14,398 nt of DNA. Source: CAZJYI01 sp964550025 (GTDB lineage: Bacteria; Verrucomicrobiota; Kiritimatiellia; UBA8416; CAYOBW01). Position numbers and translations under genes: made by a program. Numbering within the stretch: the stretch's first letter is position 1; every line of letters starts with the position of its first letter. The DNA lies in assembly GCA_964550025.1 (NCBI GenBank), contig CAZJYI010000225.1:1-14398 (forward strand), given 5' to 3'. The notes under the pieces are model-generated. The model did not search any database. It was not told where the DNA came from and worked only from the letters and a program-made list of their open reading frames with translations. Shown piece after piece: positions 12,401-14,398 of the stretch.

Positions 12401-14398
12401 TCGGCAGCCGGTACAACGGCCGGTGGTTCGACGGCTACCTGGACGAGATGCGTGTGTGCAACGTCGCGCGCAGCGATGACTGGATCGTGGCCAGCTACGA
12501 CAACCAGGTCCAGGGCTCGACCTTCCTGACCTTCGGGACGATCGAGGGCAAGCCGGCGATCGACATCGTCTATGCCGTGAGCAACCTGACGGCCAGTACG
12601 GCCGACCTGTCGGCCAGCCTGACATCGACGGGCACGGCGGAGACGACGGTGTGGGTGTATTGGGGCGAAACGGACGGCGGGCGTGTGCCCGGGGCTTGGG
12701 ACGACGACGAGCTGTACGGCGTCGTGTCGACCGTGCCGTCCAACTACGTCAAGGAGCTCACCGGCCTGGACGACAGCACGCAGTACTTCTACGCCTTCGC
12801 GGCCAGCAACGCGTACGGCACGATCTGGGCGGAGACGAACTTCTATACGTTCGGGCGGCCCGCGGTTGACAACGGCACGGGGGCCAGTGTGGGGATTGCG
12901 ACCGCGGAGTTGAGCGGCAGCGTGATCTCGACCGGCGGCGCACCGACGACCGTGTACACCTACTGGGGTGACAACGACGGAGTCGCGACCCCGGCGGCTT
13001 GGGACCACGTGATTACCAACGGGGCGCTCGGGCTGGGACCGTTTGCGGCCGGTTCGCTCACCAACCTGACCTATGGCCAGGAGTACTGGTACCGGACGTA
13101 CGCGACCAACCAGCACGGCGGGCGCTGGGCGGATTCCTCCACCAACTTCTGGACGGAGACTCCGCTTGAGTTCGACCGATACCTGTATGCCGAGGGTATG
13201 CGGGGGTCGATCTTCTTCGGCACGCCCAGGAACGATACCCGTCTGAACCTCGGCGGGTCGACCTATGAGACGTCGCTGACACGCATTTTCACGGGCGACA
13301 AGGCCGGCACCGTTCTCGCTGAGGCCGAGGATGCCAACAACAACGTCGTCGCCACGGGTCAGATCGGCAGCGGCTGGAACAACTTCCCGAACTTCGACGG
13401 CAATGCCGAGGACTTCGTGACCGCGTTCAGCGGCAGGATGTACCCGCGTAAGGACGGGGTGCACCAGTTCCGATTCGACTGCGATGACCGGTCGTGGATG
13501 TGGGTCGACATGGACGACGACGGTGTGTTCGAGGCCGGGGAAGAAGTCGGCACCTACGCCAGGTACCTGACCGGCACCAAGACCCTGCAGACCGGCCGGA
13601 GCTACGCGTACGTGGCCATGACGCATGAGCACGGCGGCGGCCAGAGCATGAACTGGTTCGTGACCGAGCCGGACGACATCGAGATCCGTCCGCACACGGT
13701 CAACCAGTCGCCCTTCTGGCAGTACGCGTCGACGGCCGCTACCCGTCCCGTGGGTCGTATCACCAACACCCTGGCGGTCAACCTGACCGGGAGCACGGCC
13801 ACGCTGCTGGGCACGCTCAACGCCACGCAGTCCGTGTACGATGTCTATGCGTACTGGGGGCTGACGAACCAGGGAGACAACGCCGGCGCGTGGGCTTCGA
13901 ACGCGTACGTCGGGCGGTACACGAACGTCACGGACTACACGGTGAGCAACAACATCACCGGTCTCGCGGCGGGTACGGCCTACTACTACACCTTCCGCGC
14001 ACAGAACGTGGCCACCAACCTGTGGGCCAGTCCGAGCGCCCTGTTCGAAACCCTGGGTATGCCGACGGTCAGCAACCGGCCGGCGACGGTGTTCAGTTCT
14101 TCACTGGCGACCTTGAACGGTTACCTTGCGAGGGGCGGCTCGGCGGATGTGACGATCTACTGGGGGCTGACCGACCAGGGCACCACCGGTACGTGGGACT
14201 ACGCGACGAGCTTGGGTACCGTTTCTTCGCCGAACACGTTCGCAACGAACGTGAGTACGCTGGCAGGCGGGACGTACTACTACCGTTGCTACGCGACCAA
14301 CGCTGCCGGGGAGGATTGGGCGGATACCACCGCGAGCTTTGCCGCGCCGGGGGCGGCGGTGACGCTGGGCCAGGTGGGAACGACCTTCTCCGAGGAGG
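274..14398 (+). CDS. Giant secreted modular LamG / Fn3-like / PA14-like repeat protein, C-terminus beyond window
   Basis: I translated this frame in full: 4,708 sense codons with no stop. The first possible start after the in-frame TGA at 247-249 is ATG 274; 280, 316, 319, 379 and 385 are alternatives, and none has a good Shine-Dalgarno. Residues 1-58 form an extended Sec signal (cleavage ARA|EW). What follows is made of all-beta modules: LamG-type at residues 59-294, 510-749, 970-1197, 2594-2809, 3034-3257 and 3870-4089; PA14-like at 1404-1598, 1810-2003, 3294-3478 and 4295-4486; a MAM-like jelly roll at 2213-2389; DUF2341 at 3762-3869; Calx-beta at 3648-3760 plus a split copy at 3016-3549. 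These are joined by nine A-B pairs of Fn3-like repeats plus one lone B. No enzyme active site was recognised. The probable role is a surface adhesin or glycan-binding scaffold; the domain families support this, but it is not demonstrated. A C-terminal anchor or sorting signal, if present, lies outside the window. The product is far longer than typical LamG proteins. Confidence 0.95.
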   Translation, partial: MTMNDTRRNVRTRTMMGTGRRLAVLAGKVAVRHGGMGMKVAALPALVAMVFGVGVARAEWTPANTNVALWLDADDASTITASGGLVSQWDDKSGHDRHATQGTAANQPTDTAGGLNGKHVLTFDGTADCFGVDLDFLAGASHTAFIVTKPTNYTDIYGARTVGGGNNNRLHVGFQNSSNYRMNYWSHDWYGSISANFHAGEGNVLTYVWTVGTPKEIFANGSSEGTAPHNAGTIGTMSGGGGIAQVVNHGYYGGDIAEIIMCTNTLSAAERQKFEGYLAHKWGLEGYLPGGHPYENMAPSLGVFANLEVTGIDTNEATFHARLDAETEEYDVYLYWGETDGETSIGAWTESAYVGSWTNEAAAAVSLSTNGLSSGTKYYYSFRATNATTNIWADESASFWTLGAPGSDTAGGATGIDIGAATLNGRVVATNGASLDHVRIYFGDNDGGETHNWDSNFVFDAGAVVEGGVFSTNLTGLIYGPQYAYRVYASNSYGEAWSDVATFSTATPKLEWIPSEMDSIELWLDAADASTITEDTGVSQWDDKSGNGNHMLQATGNKQPISGSQTINGLNAIYFQGGDDDMQTASNPFGASISDAFVCFAFDVKSRLNCNTFTLTGAENPTRWQSHCPWGNNNVYFDCGGAGGANRRSYNSGWSDNKQVVMGFYCSVIDSTQEIWESGVLKSSDTSGHTVATSSGIRIGSAANNFDVCAMGEFVVVNGTITQAERQTIEGYMSHKWGLDADLPGGHPYKTEAPLGGRVSFAMANSAAVNIGMTSAGMVGTLDCPDAIFDVIVYYSTNNNADAAAWLADGDARTHLVGTYTNVSAHSVTGTLTTLSPATVYYYTMVASNAATNVWASPNAYFGTVGPPAVENAGFTPGSRMATLSGNLLSTGGAPTSVRIYWGDTDGGTMAANWANTNILSGYHRVGVPFSSDTSGGLTYGVQYYYRCYATNANGNAWAATTAEFVTRVPDANYPTNGLLGMWTFDDGTAADLSGNGHDGTDYNFPAYTTDTPAGAGKSVDFNGGDRGILIGGDENNFDVDRITISTWVKELPDGGWEPYIAKRGENNRGYQLRRRGGEGELTFTIRGSSGADDPDDVANRTAVVNNNPTTWYHVVARYDGVRRQIVINGDTVNLALDIADTGNITDGPDGLSFGNRLNGMNWDGAWSRIWLDDVYIYNRALSDSEISALYDIPGTSLDPQITITNQAASDVGVTQATFNATLEADWSTFDVYVYWGLSDEGTDAGAWGNTNFIGTYTDVSSASLDFTTNSLAGATRYYYAFCAQNPATNMWAAPSATFETFSAPTVENGAGPEPHVGYTTLNGLLTAGGQADITVCWGLSDAGTGSIGDWDNAADLGNNPSGVPFSTNTVGAWVGLTYYYRCYATNAFGDDWSDVLSFTTRREYYGVNGLRFYGYHINNDGLAMNLDNNGGMMGGGDPTTFQNFYGETIMTAGPGNRGLDFNNDADFHNHGVIAPSQPDNYSTLFWGYLHALTDGDYEFRRVRDDDRMGIWLDLDQDGTFESSVAGLGSNRGEQLQWDNDGGTKTKTLYAGKYMFAVTHREGGGGSQVDVEFKAPSMGGRTIIRPTTDPNQDGMWLYKIEDALELTLENTTVTNVEPNTAWLNGTLTAPSQRFDVYVYWAKSDYGTNRQDWLDNGDGDYVGSYTNVSGLTVTHQATGLDLTATYYYAFHASNAVEQVWGRPPTEFESFGTPTVVASGATGTHLLGGATLNGAVTDGGAADVYLCWGTQNMGTGDTSVWEHVVFLGYQTTIDPFSTDVTGVMYGIPHYYTCYATNVAGSGWSSVESFSIGKNILVPNGLNAYGYHINNDGLALNLHNNAGMMGGGDPTTFQNFHGEGLLTAGPGNRGLDFNGDGEFQALGIIGQNDNYSTLFTGYLRALTAGDYQLRRAHDDDRMGIWLDLDQDHVFESTGILGSDQGEQLQWDNDGNTKTATLTPGYYRFAATHREGGGGSGVDVQFKAPLMGGLITIRPTTDANQDGMWHYMQEETFTISNALPSNLASGQAQLNATLNASGAVYDVYVYWDTSDHGTDASAWIAGGGGSAHAGWYTNFAGSVSAVASGLTDGLAYYFAFQGTNMAEEIWAQPSLSFNTLSAPTVDNTGGATGIGIGTATLNGQLTVGGAADIYVCWGRTDGGENTSAWDHVESVGQEIELQPFAADITGAYYGMTYYYRCYATNTYGVDWADSATTFTTVRPIATILSSLNWDFETGDLTDWTNVGTGVGADTLFRNGNNPVSHSRIGPKQGTWYVDGYRLQGGQQSDGWTGVIETDPFVLGPSAAFTMVSGGGTFSWSGTPASPGTLAGIALEREVSPGTWENLIFQSGGANALVSRNWDASAYDGDTVRLRIYDTTTGGWGWTAVDDIAVDSAWTLGPASLTITNAPPSDRDFTTVTLNATLNGTGSVFDVYAYWGTVDGATDPLSWASNALVGTYTNAVDLNVSHAIGNLTAASTPYYTFQMTNDLEQAWATPSEQVTALAGPEVTNLAPTAAIGSATLAGELTTGSVAHVHIYWGTSDGGTTKGNWDGYELLSDTPQGPFSTTVAAGYGVTYYYRCYVTNAAGHAWATTTTNFMTTPPYGPAGDVPYTNGLVLWLAADKQTQGDGSAVSTWVDSSASGNDASQGTGSLQPTYVASVAGINDMPAVSFDGNDYMDYASTAARTVFFVAMADSSAANLDGIAGFYNADDGIRRIGDTGWRYPGDGNDFAQPGGSSFRVNAVSGGTAPENQWHIAEALRGTGSMNFNRVGEYFANRGLNGDVAELLIYDIPLIASEMNEIGAYLEYKYGFDIPGYDGYIPPTLAPSITNNALTGVGTTDATMNGTLSSTGWVFDVWAYWGTTDGGTNSSAWAHSNRVGWVTNHEGAISYDMSGLTPSTDHYCTFRATNQTDDVWAEPSKPFGTLGSISVTNLPVGTMTMTSAVLRAQLLSGGTADATIYWGTADGGPNHGGWERSESIPGVVMDPFETNVAVMAGGTYYYRAYATNAINDGWAATTASFTVPQAAVSLSMASKDSAFDPLSVSGCILWLSGDDIDGDGNTGNNPANGADVYMWHDKSGQDHDARRTGQVDPSYNANGPNGHGVIKFDSDRDYMETSYNFDAHPTYSILAVQRYTGGDNERVISSDSRNWLFGLHNNGHKDFFAEGYIYDGPGGTDTNWHVHAGSIENGPDPMGRFWVDGMNMVLDGTGSGNGNHTIGRLGLGGYRDNNQESNCEIAEILIFNRELSPEELRRIGYYLDRKYDLNTTYYVDEAHGSFELTATLSVPSASNVTVNLAYGGTPPWGALTHKGYHKSNWTDNDLYLHNNGGLMEMTPYNTVTLTDGPAGRGLDFNGAGDFTSSGAVGQNDYFMNLWIGYFNPQTTGDYEFRINGDDDRSGIWLDLDRDGVFESSPTGLGSDRGEQIAWENTAPHTVTLTGGLSYMFAVTHGEWGGGENIDARFRTPSMASEAVIKPSDPAQAGLWSTVTGQSATATSDYTAPASVVITAGNLSTNVTLTPVDDTLGEDDEGIKISIDSVVNATSGVPDAVIGIINSGDPTVTTGAGFTDVSAPDAVINGELIHGDIADVTMYWGTSDGGTDPGSWDTDIVIGTVKEDEPFTENITGLAGGVTYYYRCYAENESNRAEDWSDVATVAVPGADVSVSDVAVNEGDSGTVDAVFTISLSAPNGASMSVDYETVDGTATDGIDYTGVSGTVTIPAGQTSTQITVTVAGDTGFEQPHEIFYMDLSDVVNGTIDDGRGACTIVDEDAAGYLADWRNRMKITFDGYAGATALSDWPALIRLSEGSIPGFDYDQFASSGGHDIRFATADESKVLSFDIEEWDTGDESVVWVKVPELAGTETYIWAYWGNPHKATLPSYATDGSTFANGFAGVWHLGDTNPGGELPDATPNTNDGTVGASTERTDAYIGKGREFANNTEVNCGNDASLNMTDRLTLSGWMYAHGYDHWDGIIAKGNDADYEIEWLNNGNRQLRGRIHNTGTAGTSSFNMNQWYHVALTWEAGAQYRFYVNGTVNKFGNISGSITPTTAYLALGSRYNGRWFDGYLDEMRVCNVARSDDWIVASYDNQVQGSTFLTFGTIEGKPAIDIVYAVSNLTASTADLSASLTSTGTAETTVWVYWGETDGGRVPGAWDDDELYGVVSTVPSNYVKELTGLDDSTQYFYAFAASNAYGTIWAETNFYTFGRPAVDNGTGASVGIATAELSGSVISTGGAPTTVYTYWGDNDGVATPAAWDHVITNGALGLGPFAAGSLTNLTYGQEYWYRTYATNQHGGRWADSSTNFWTETPLEFDRYLYAEGMRGSIFFGTPRNDTRLNLGGSTYETSLTRIFTGDKAGTVLAEAEDANNNVVATGQIGSGWNNFPNFDGNAEDFVTAFSGRMYPRKDGVHQFRFDCDDRSWMWVDMDDDGVFEAGEEVGTYARYLTGTKTLQTGRSYAYVAMTHEHGGGQSMNWFVTEPDDIEIRPHTVNQSPFWQYASTAATRPVGRITNTLAVNLTGSTATLLGTLNATQSVYDVYAYWGLTNQGDNAGAWASNAYVGRYTNVTDYTVSNNITGLAAGTAYYYTFRAQNVATNLWASPSALFETLGMPTVSNRPATVFSSSLATLNGYLARGGSADVTIYWGLTDQGTTGTWDYATSLGTVSSPNTFATNVSTLAGGTYYYRCYATNAAGEDWADTTASFAAPGAAVTLGQVGTTFSEE
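448..1155 (+). other. LamG-like jelly-roll module L1
   Basis: Residues 59-294. It opens with LWLDADDAST and VSQWDDKSG, has VLTFDGTAD in the middle, and closes with GDIAEIIM, LSAAERQKFEGYLAHKWGL and LPGGHPY. This is the characteristic layout of a concanavalin-type LamG module in PVC secreted proteins, whose C-terminal helix carries the ER--EGYLA-KWGL signature. Such folds bind glycans or protein partners. It is the first module of the mature protein and a clear paralogue of L2. Confidence 0.8.
1165..1794 (+). repeat. Fn3-like repeat pair A1-B1
   Basis: A1 (residues 298-403) carries YDVYLYWGETDG and later KYYYSFRATN, ending FWTLG. B1 (404-507) carries AATLNGRVV, VRIYFGDNDGG and YAYRVYASNSYGEAW. 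Each unit is about 100 residues with the strand pattern of an Fn3/Ig-like sandwich. B1 is the most divergent B: it has YFG for YWG and no Cys in the final strand. The pair acts as a spacer between L1 and L2. Confidence 0.75.
1801..2520 (+). other. LamG-like module L2, cysteine-rich
   Basis: Residues 510-749. It shares LWLDAADASTI, VSQWDDKSG, the QAERQTIEGYMSHKWGL helix and LPGGHPY with L1, so the two are paralogues. Unlike L1 it contains six cysteines (codons at 2068, 2101, 2155, 2188, 2269 and 2398), enough for up to three disulfides in an exported protein. A G7 run at 2505-2511 encodes part of PGGHP. Confidence 0.8.
2521..3180 (+). repeat. Fn3-like repeat pair A2-B2
   Basis: A2 (residues 750-866) is an outlier: DVIVYYSTNNN replaces the usual YWG-TDGG turn, but TVYYYTMVASN and VWASPNAYFGTVG keep the family ending. 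B2 (867-969) is a canonical B: ATLSGNLLSTGG, VRIYWGDTDGGT, QYYYRCYATNANGNAWA. It joins L2 to L3. Confidence 0.75.
3181..3864 (+). other. LamG (Laminin_G_3-type) module L3
   Basis: Residues 970-1197. The classical bacterial LamG layout is visible: GLLGMWTFDDGT, DLSGNGHDGT, KSVDFNGGD, ITISTWVKE, YIAKRGENN, TWYHVVARYDG, IVINGD and LDDVYIYNRALSDSEISALYD. It belongs to a different LamG subtype from L1 and L2, being closer to the common Laminin_G_3 family and to L6. Likely ligand binding; no catalytic residues were recognised. Confidence 0.88.
3868..4476 (+). repeat. Fn3-like repeat pair A3-B3
   Basis: A3 (residues 1199-1303): FDVYVYWGLSDEGTDAGAW and RYYYAFCAQNPATNMWAAP. B3 (1304-1401): TTLNGLLTAGGQADITVCWG and TYYYRCYATNAFGDDW. 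By eye this pair resembles A9-B10, almost 10 kb downstream, more than its neighbours. B3 carries two Cys (CWG and RCY) that could pair. Confidence 0.8.
4483..5067 (+). other. PA14/GLEYA-like module P1
   Basis: Residues 1404-1598. The order is FYGYHINNDGLAMNLDNN, MMGGGDPTTFQNF, GPGNRGLDFN, GYLHALTDGDYEFRRVRDDDR, GIWLDLDQDGTFESS, GEQLQWDN, KYMFAVTHREGGGG and IIRPTTDPNQDGMW. The hallmark is the DYEF-----DDD--GIWLD block: PA14-fold lectins and adhesins use adjacent aspartates to coordinate Ca2+ and sugar. DLDQDG nearby resembles a Ca2+ loop. It is nearly repeated as P2. PA14-like is my best assignment, though the family could be a separate jelly roll. Confidence 0.7.
5080..5700 (+). repeat. Fn3-like repeat pair A4-B4
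   Basis: A4 (residues 1603-1710): AWLNGTLTAPSQRFDVYVYW and TYYYAFHASNAVEQVWG. B4 (1711-1809): ATLNGAVTDGGAADVYLCWG and HYYTCYATNVAGSGW, with R of the usual YYYRCY replaced by T. Two Cys may pair as in B3. The pair separates the twin modules P1 and P2. Confidence 0.78.
5701..6282 (+). other. PA14/GLEYA-like module P2, close copy of P1
   Basis: Residues 1810-2003. Collinear with P1 over its whole length and about 70% identical by eye: YGYHINNDGLALNLHNN, MMGGGDPTTFQNF, GPGNRGLDFNGDGEFQ, HDDDRMGIWLDLDQD, GEQLQWDNDG, THREGGGG and IRPTTDANQDGMW. The DNA differs at many third positions, so this is an older duplication held by protein-level selection rather than a very recent copy. The Ca2+-type loop reads DLDQDHVFE, where H replaces G. 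Confidence 0.72.
6289..6909 (+). repeat. Fn3-like repeat pair A5-B5
   Basis: A5 (residues 2006-2113): QLNATLNASGAVYDVYVYWD, then a Gly-rich loop AGGGGSA encoded across a G8 tract, then AYYFAFQGTN. B5 (2114-2212): IGTATLNGQLTVGGAADIYV followed by CWGRTDGGE, and TYYYRCYATNTYGVDWA. B5 has the Cys pair seen in B3 and B4. Confidence 0.8.
6910..7440 (+). other. MAM-like / FE-G---W jelly-roll module M1
   Basis: Residues 2213-2389. LNWDFETGDLTDWTNVG, GTWYVDGYRLQGG, GVIETDPFVLGPSAAFTM, FSWSGTP, VRLRIYDTTTGGWGWTAVDDI. An N-terminal DFE-G-L--W and a C-terminal GWGW--VDDI typify MAM/CBM-like jelly rolls, also found as accessory domains of secreted glycosidases. It is the only copy in the window. The fold is inferred from this pattern; no ligand can be assigned. 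Confidence 0.6.
7441..8052 (+). repeat. Fn3-like repeat pair A6-B6
   Basis: A6 (residues 2390-2498): VTLNATLNGTGSVFDVYAYW then GTVDGATDP, and YYTFQMTNDLEQAWATPS. B6 (2499-2593): GSATLAGELTTGSVAHVHIY, WGTSDGGTTKGNW and TYYYRCYVTNAAGHAWA. B6 keeps the single RCY cysteine but has no CWG partner. Confidence 0.8.
8053..8700 (+). other. LamG-like module L4
   Basis: Residues 2594-2809. TNGLVLWLAADKQTQGDGS, VSTWVDSSASGNDASQ, MPAVSFDGNDYMDYAS, RTVFFVAMADSS and NGDVAELLIYDIPL, closing with NEIGAYLEYKYGF. Same subtype as L1, L2 and L5 (LWL-A, WxD-S--GNDA, AELLIYD, YLE-KYG), but divergent, with no LPGGHPY tail. Confidence 0.78.
8725..9318 (+). repeat. Fn3-like repeat pair A7-B7
   Basis: A7 (residues 2818-2919): ATMNGTLSSTGWVFDVWAYW then GTTDGGT, and HYCTFRATNQTDDVWAEPS. 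B7 (2920-3015): TSAVLRAQLLSGGTADATIY, WGTADGGPNHGGW and TYYYRAYATNAINDGWA, where Ala stands in place of the usual Cys. It leads directly into the first piece of the split Calx-beta domain. Confidence 0.8.
9373..10044 (+). other. LamG-like module L5, inserted within Calx-beta
   Basis: Residues 3034-3257. SGCILWLSGDDIDGDGNTG, VYMWHDKSGQDHDARR, GVIKFDSDRDYMETS, YSILAVQRYTGG, CEIAEILIFNRELSPEELRR and IGYYLDRKYDL. Same subtype as L1, L2 and L4. An acidic DIDGDGNTGNNP loop resembles dockerin/TSP3-type Ca2+ loops. Its two cysteines (codons 9388 and 9952) lie near the first and last strands and could close the domain. A complete fold between two Calx-beta strands implies a domain insertion. Confidence 0.8.
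10153..10707 (+). other. PA14/GLEYA-like module P3, inserted within Calx-beta
   Basis: Residues 3294-3478. HKGYHKSNWTDNDLYLHNN, PAGRGLDFNGAGDFTS, WIGYFNPQTTGDYEFRINGD, DDRSGIWLDLDRDGVFESS, GSDRGEQIAWEN, YMFAVTHGEWGGGE and VIKPSDPAQAGLW. Collinear with P1 and P2 but clearly more diverged. It keeps the DDDR-GIWLDLD-DG block. It starts right after the Calx-beta strand NLAYGGT and ends just before ATATSDYTAP. Confidence 0.7.
10921..11214 (+). repeat. Solitary Fn3-like repeat B8 (no A partner)
   Basis: Residues 3550-3647. APDAVINGELIHGDIADVTM, YWGTSDGGTDPGSW, TYYYRCYAENESNRAEDW. It is clearly B-type, with GDIADV and YYYRCYA, yet it is preceded by the tail of the split Calx-beta (INSGDP) and not by an A repeat. 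It is the only exception to A-B pairing in the window. It is followed directly by an intact Calx-beta domain. Confidence 0.8.
11215..11553 (+). other. Intact Calx-beta domain
   Basis: Residues 3648-3760. ADVSVSDVAVNEGDSGTVDA, VFTISLSAPNG, SVDYETVDGTATDGIDYTG, VSGTVTIPAGQTSTQITV, QPHEIFYMDLSDVVNGTI and ACTIVDEDA. This is a textbook Calx-beta sequence: V-EGDSG, V-Y-T-DGTAT-G-DY, G---IPAG-TS--I-V, E-F---LS and a terminal DED. The domain binds Ca2+ in exchangers and integrin beta-4 and occurs repeatedly in large bacterial adhesins. It is the internal reference for recognising the split copy upstream. Confidence 0.92.
11557..11880 (+). other. DUF2341 domain
   Basis: Residues 3762-3869. LADWRNRMKITFDGYAG, DWPALIRLSEG, FDYDQFASSGGHDIRFATAD, LSFDIEEWDTGDESVVWVKV and TYIWAYWGNPHK. 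These match the DUF2341 pattern (W--R--I-, P-L--L, F-S--G-DIRF, -EIE-W---G-S-VWVKVP, I--YWGN). The domain is of unknown function and often precedes a LamG domain, as here. Confidence 0.85.
11881..12540 (+). other. LamG (Laminin_G_3-type) module L6 following DUF2341
   Basis: Residues 3870-4089. GFAGVWHLGDTNPGG, DATPNTNDGTVG, GKGREFANNTEVNCGN, LTLSGWMYAHG, GIIAKGNDADYEI, QWYHVALTWEAGAQYRFYVN, AYLALGSRYNG, FDGYLDEMRVCNVARSDDW and ASYDNQVQGSTFLTFG. This is the standard DUF2341-LamG tail. It is the LamG in the window closest to the common Laminin_G_3 profile. Two cysteines (codons 12067 and 12457) may pair. Confidence 0.9.
12541..13155 (+). repeat. Fn3-like repeat pair A8-B9
   Basis: A8 (residues 4090-4194): ADLSASLTSTGTAETTVWVY, WGETDGG and QYFYAFAASNAYGTIWAET, whose ending is partly B-like (AYG in place of ATT). 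B9 (4195-4294): ATAELSGSVISTGG, TVYTYWGDNDG and EYWYRTYATNQHGGRWAD, with Thr in place of the usual Cys. A-B alternation resumes here after the Calx/DUF2341 stretch. Confidence 0.78.
13156..13731 (+). other. Divergent PA14-like module P4
   Basis: Residues 4295-4486. EGMRGSIFFGTPRNDTRLN, EDFVTAFSGRMYPRKDGVHQ, FRFDCDDRSWMWVDMDDDG, VFEAGEEVG, YVAMTHEHGGGQ and EIRPHTVNQSPFW. It retains the key landmarks of P1-P3: F-G-----G-H-F-F--DDRS--WVD-D-DG-FE, then THE-GGG, then IRP. Elsewhere it is unrelated at sight, so it is a separate branch of the same family. Cys in FDCDDR is specific to this copy. Confidence 0.68.
13735..14346 (+). repeat. Fn3-like repeat pair A9-B10
   Basis: A9 (residues 4488-4595): ATLLGTLNATQSVYDVYAYW, GLTNQGDNAGAW and AYYYTFRAQNVATNLWASPS. 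B10 (4596-4691): LATLNGYLARGGSADVTIYW, GLTDQGTTGTW and TYYYRCYATNAAGEDWAD. Shares WGL---G--AGAW and AQN-ATN-WA-PSA-FET with A3. It leads into a probable third Calx-beta. Confidence 0.82.
14347..14398 (+). other. Start of a probable third Calx-beta domain, cut by window edge
   Basis: Residues 4692-4708 (PGAAVTLGQVGTTFSEE) follow repeat B10 just as PGADVSVSDVAVNEG follows B8 and PQAAVSLSMASKDSAF follows B7. The pattern PG-AVTL followed by SEE fits the first strand and the acidic turn of Calx-beta. Only 17 residues are visible, so the call depends on position as much as on sequence. Confidence 0.5.

Noticed and set aside
3103..14301. Short, near-identical DNA repeats TACTACTACCGCTGCTAC recurring through the window, as possible recombination or CRISPR-like repeats
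   Set aside because: Each copy encodes the YYYRCY strand of a B repeat in frame. Spacing follows the protein modules, and the sequence varies at third positions, so protein-level conservation explains them.
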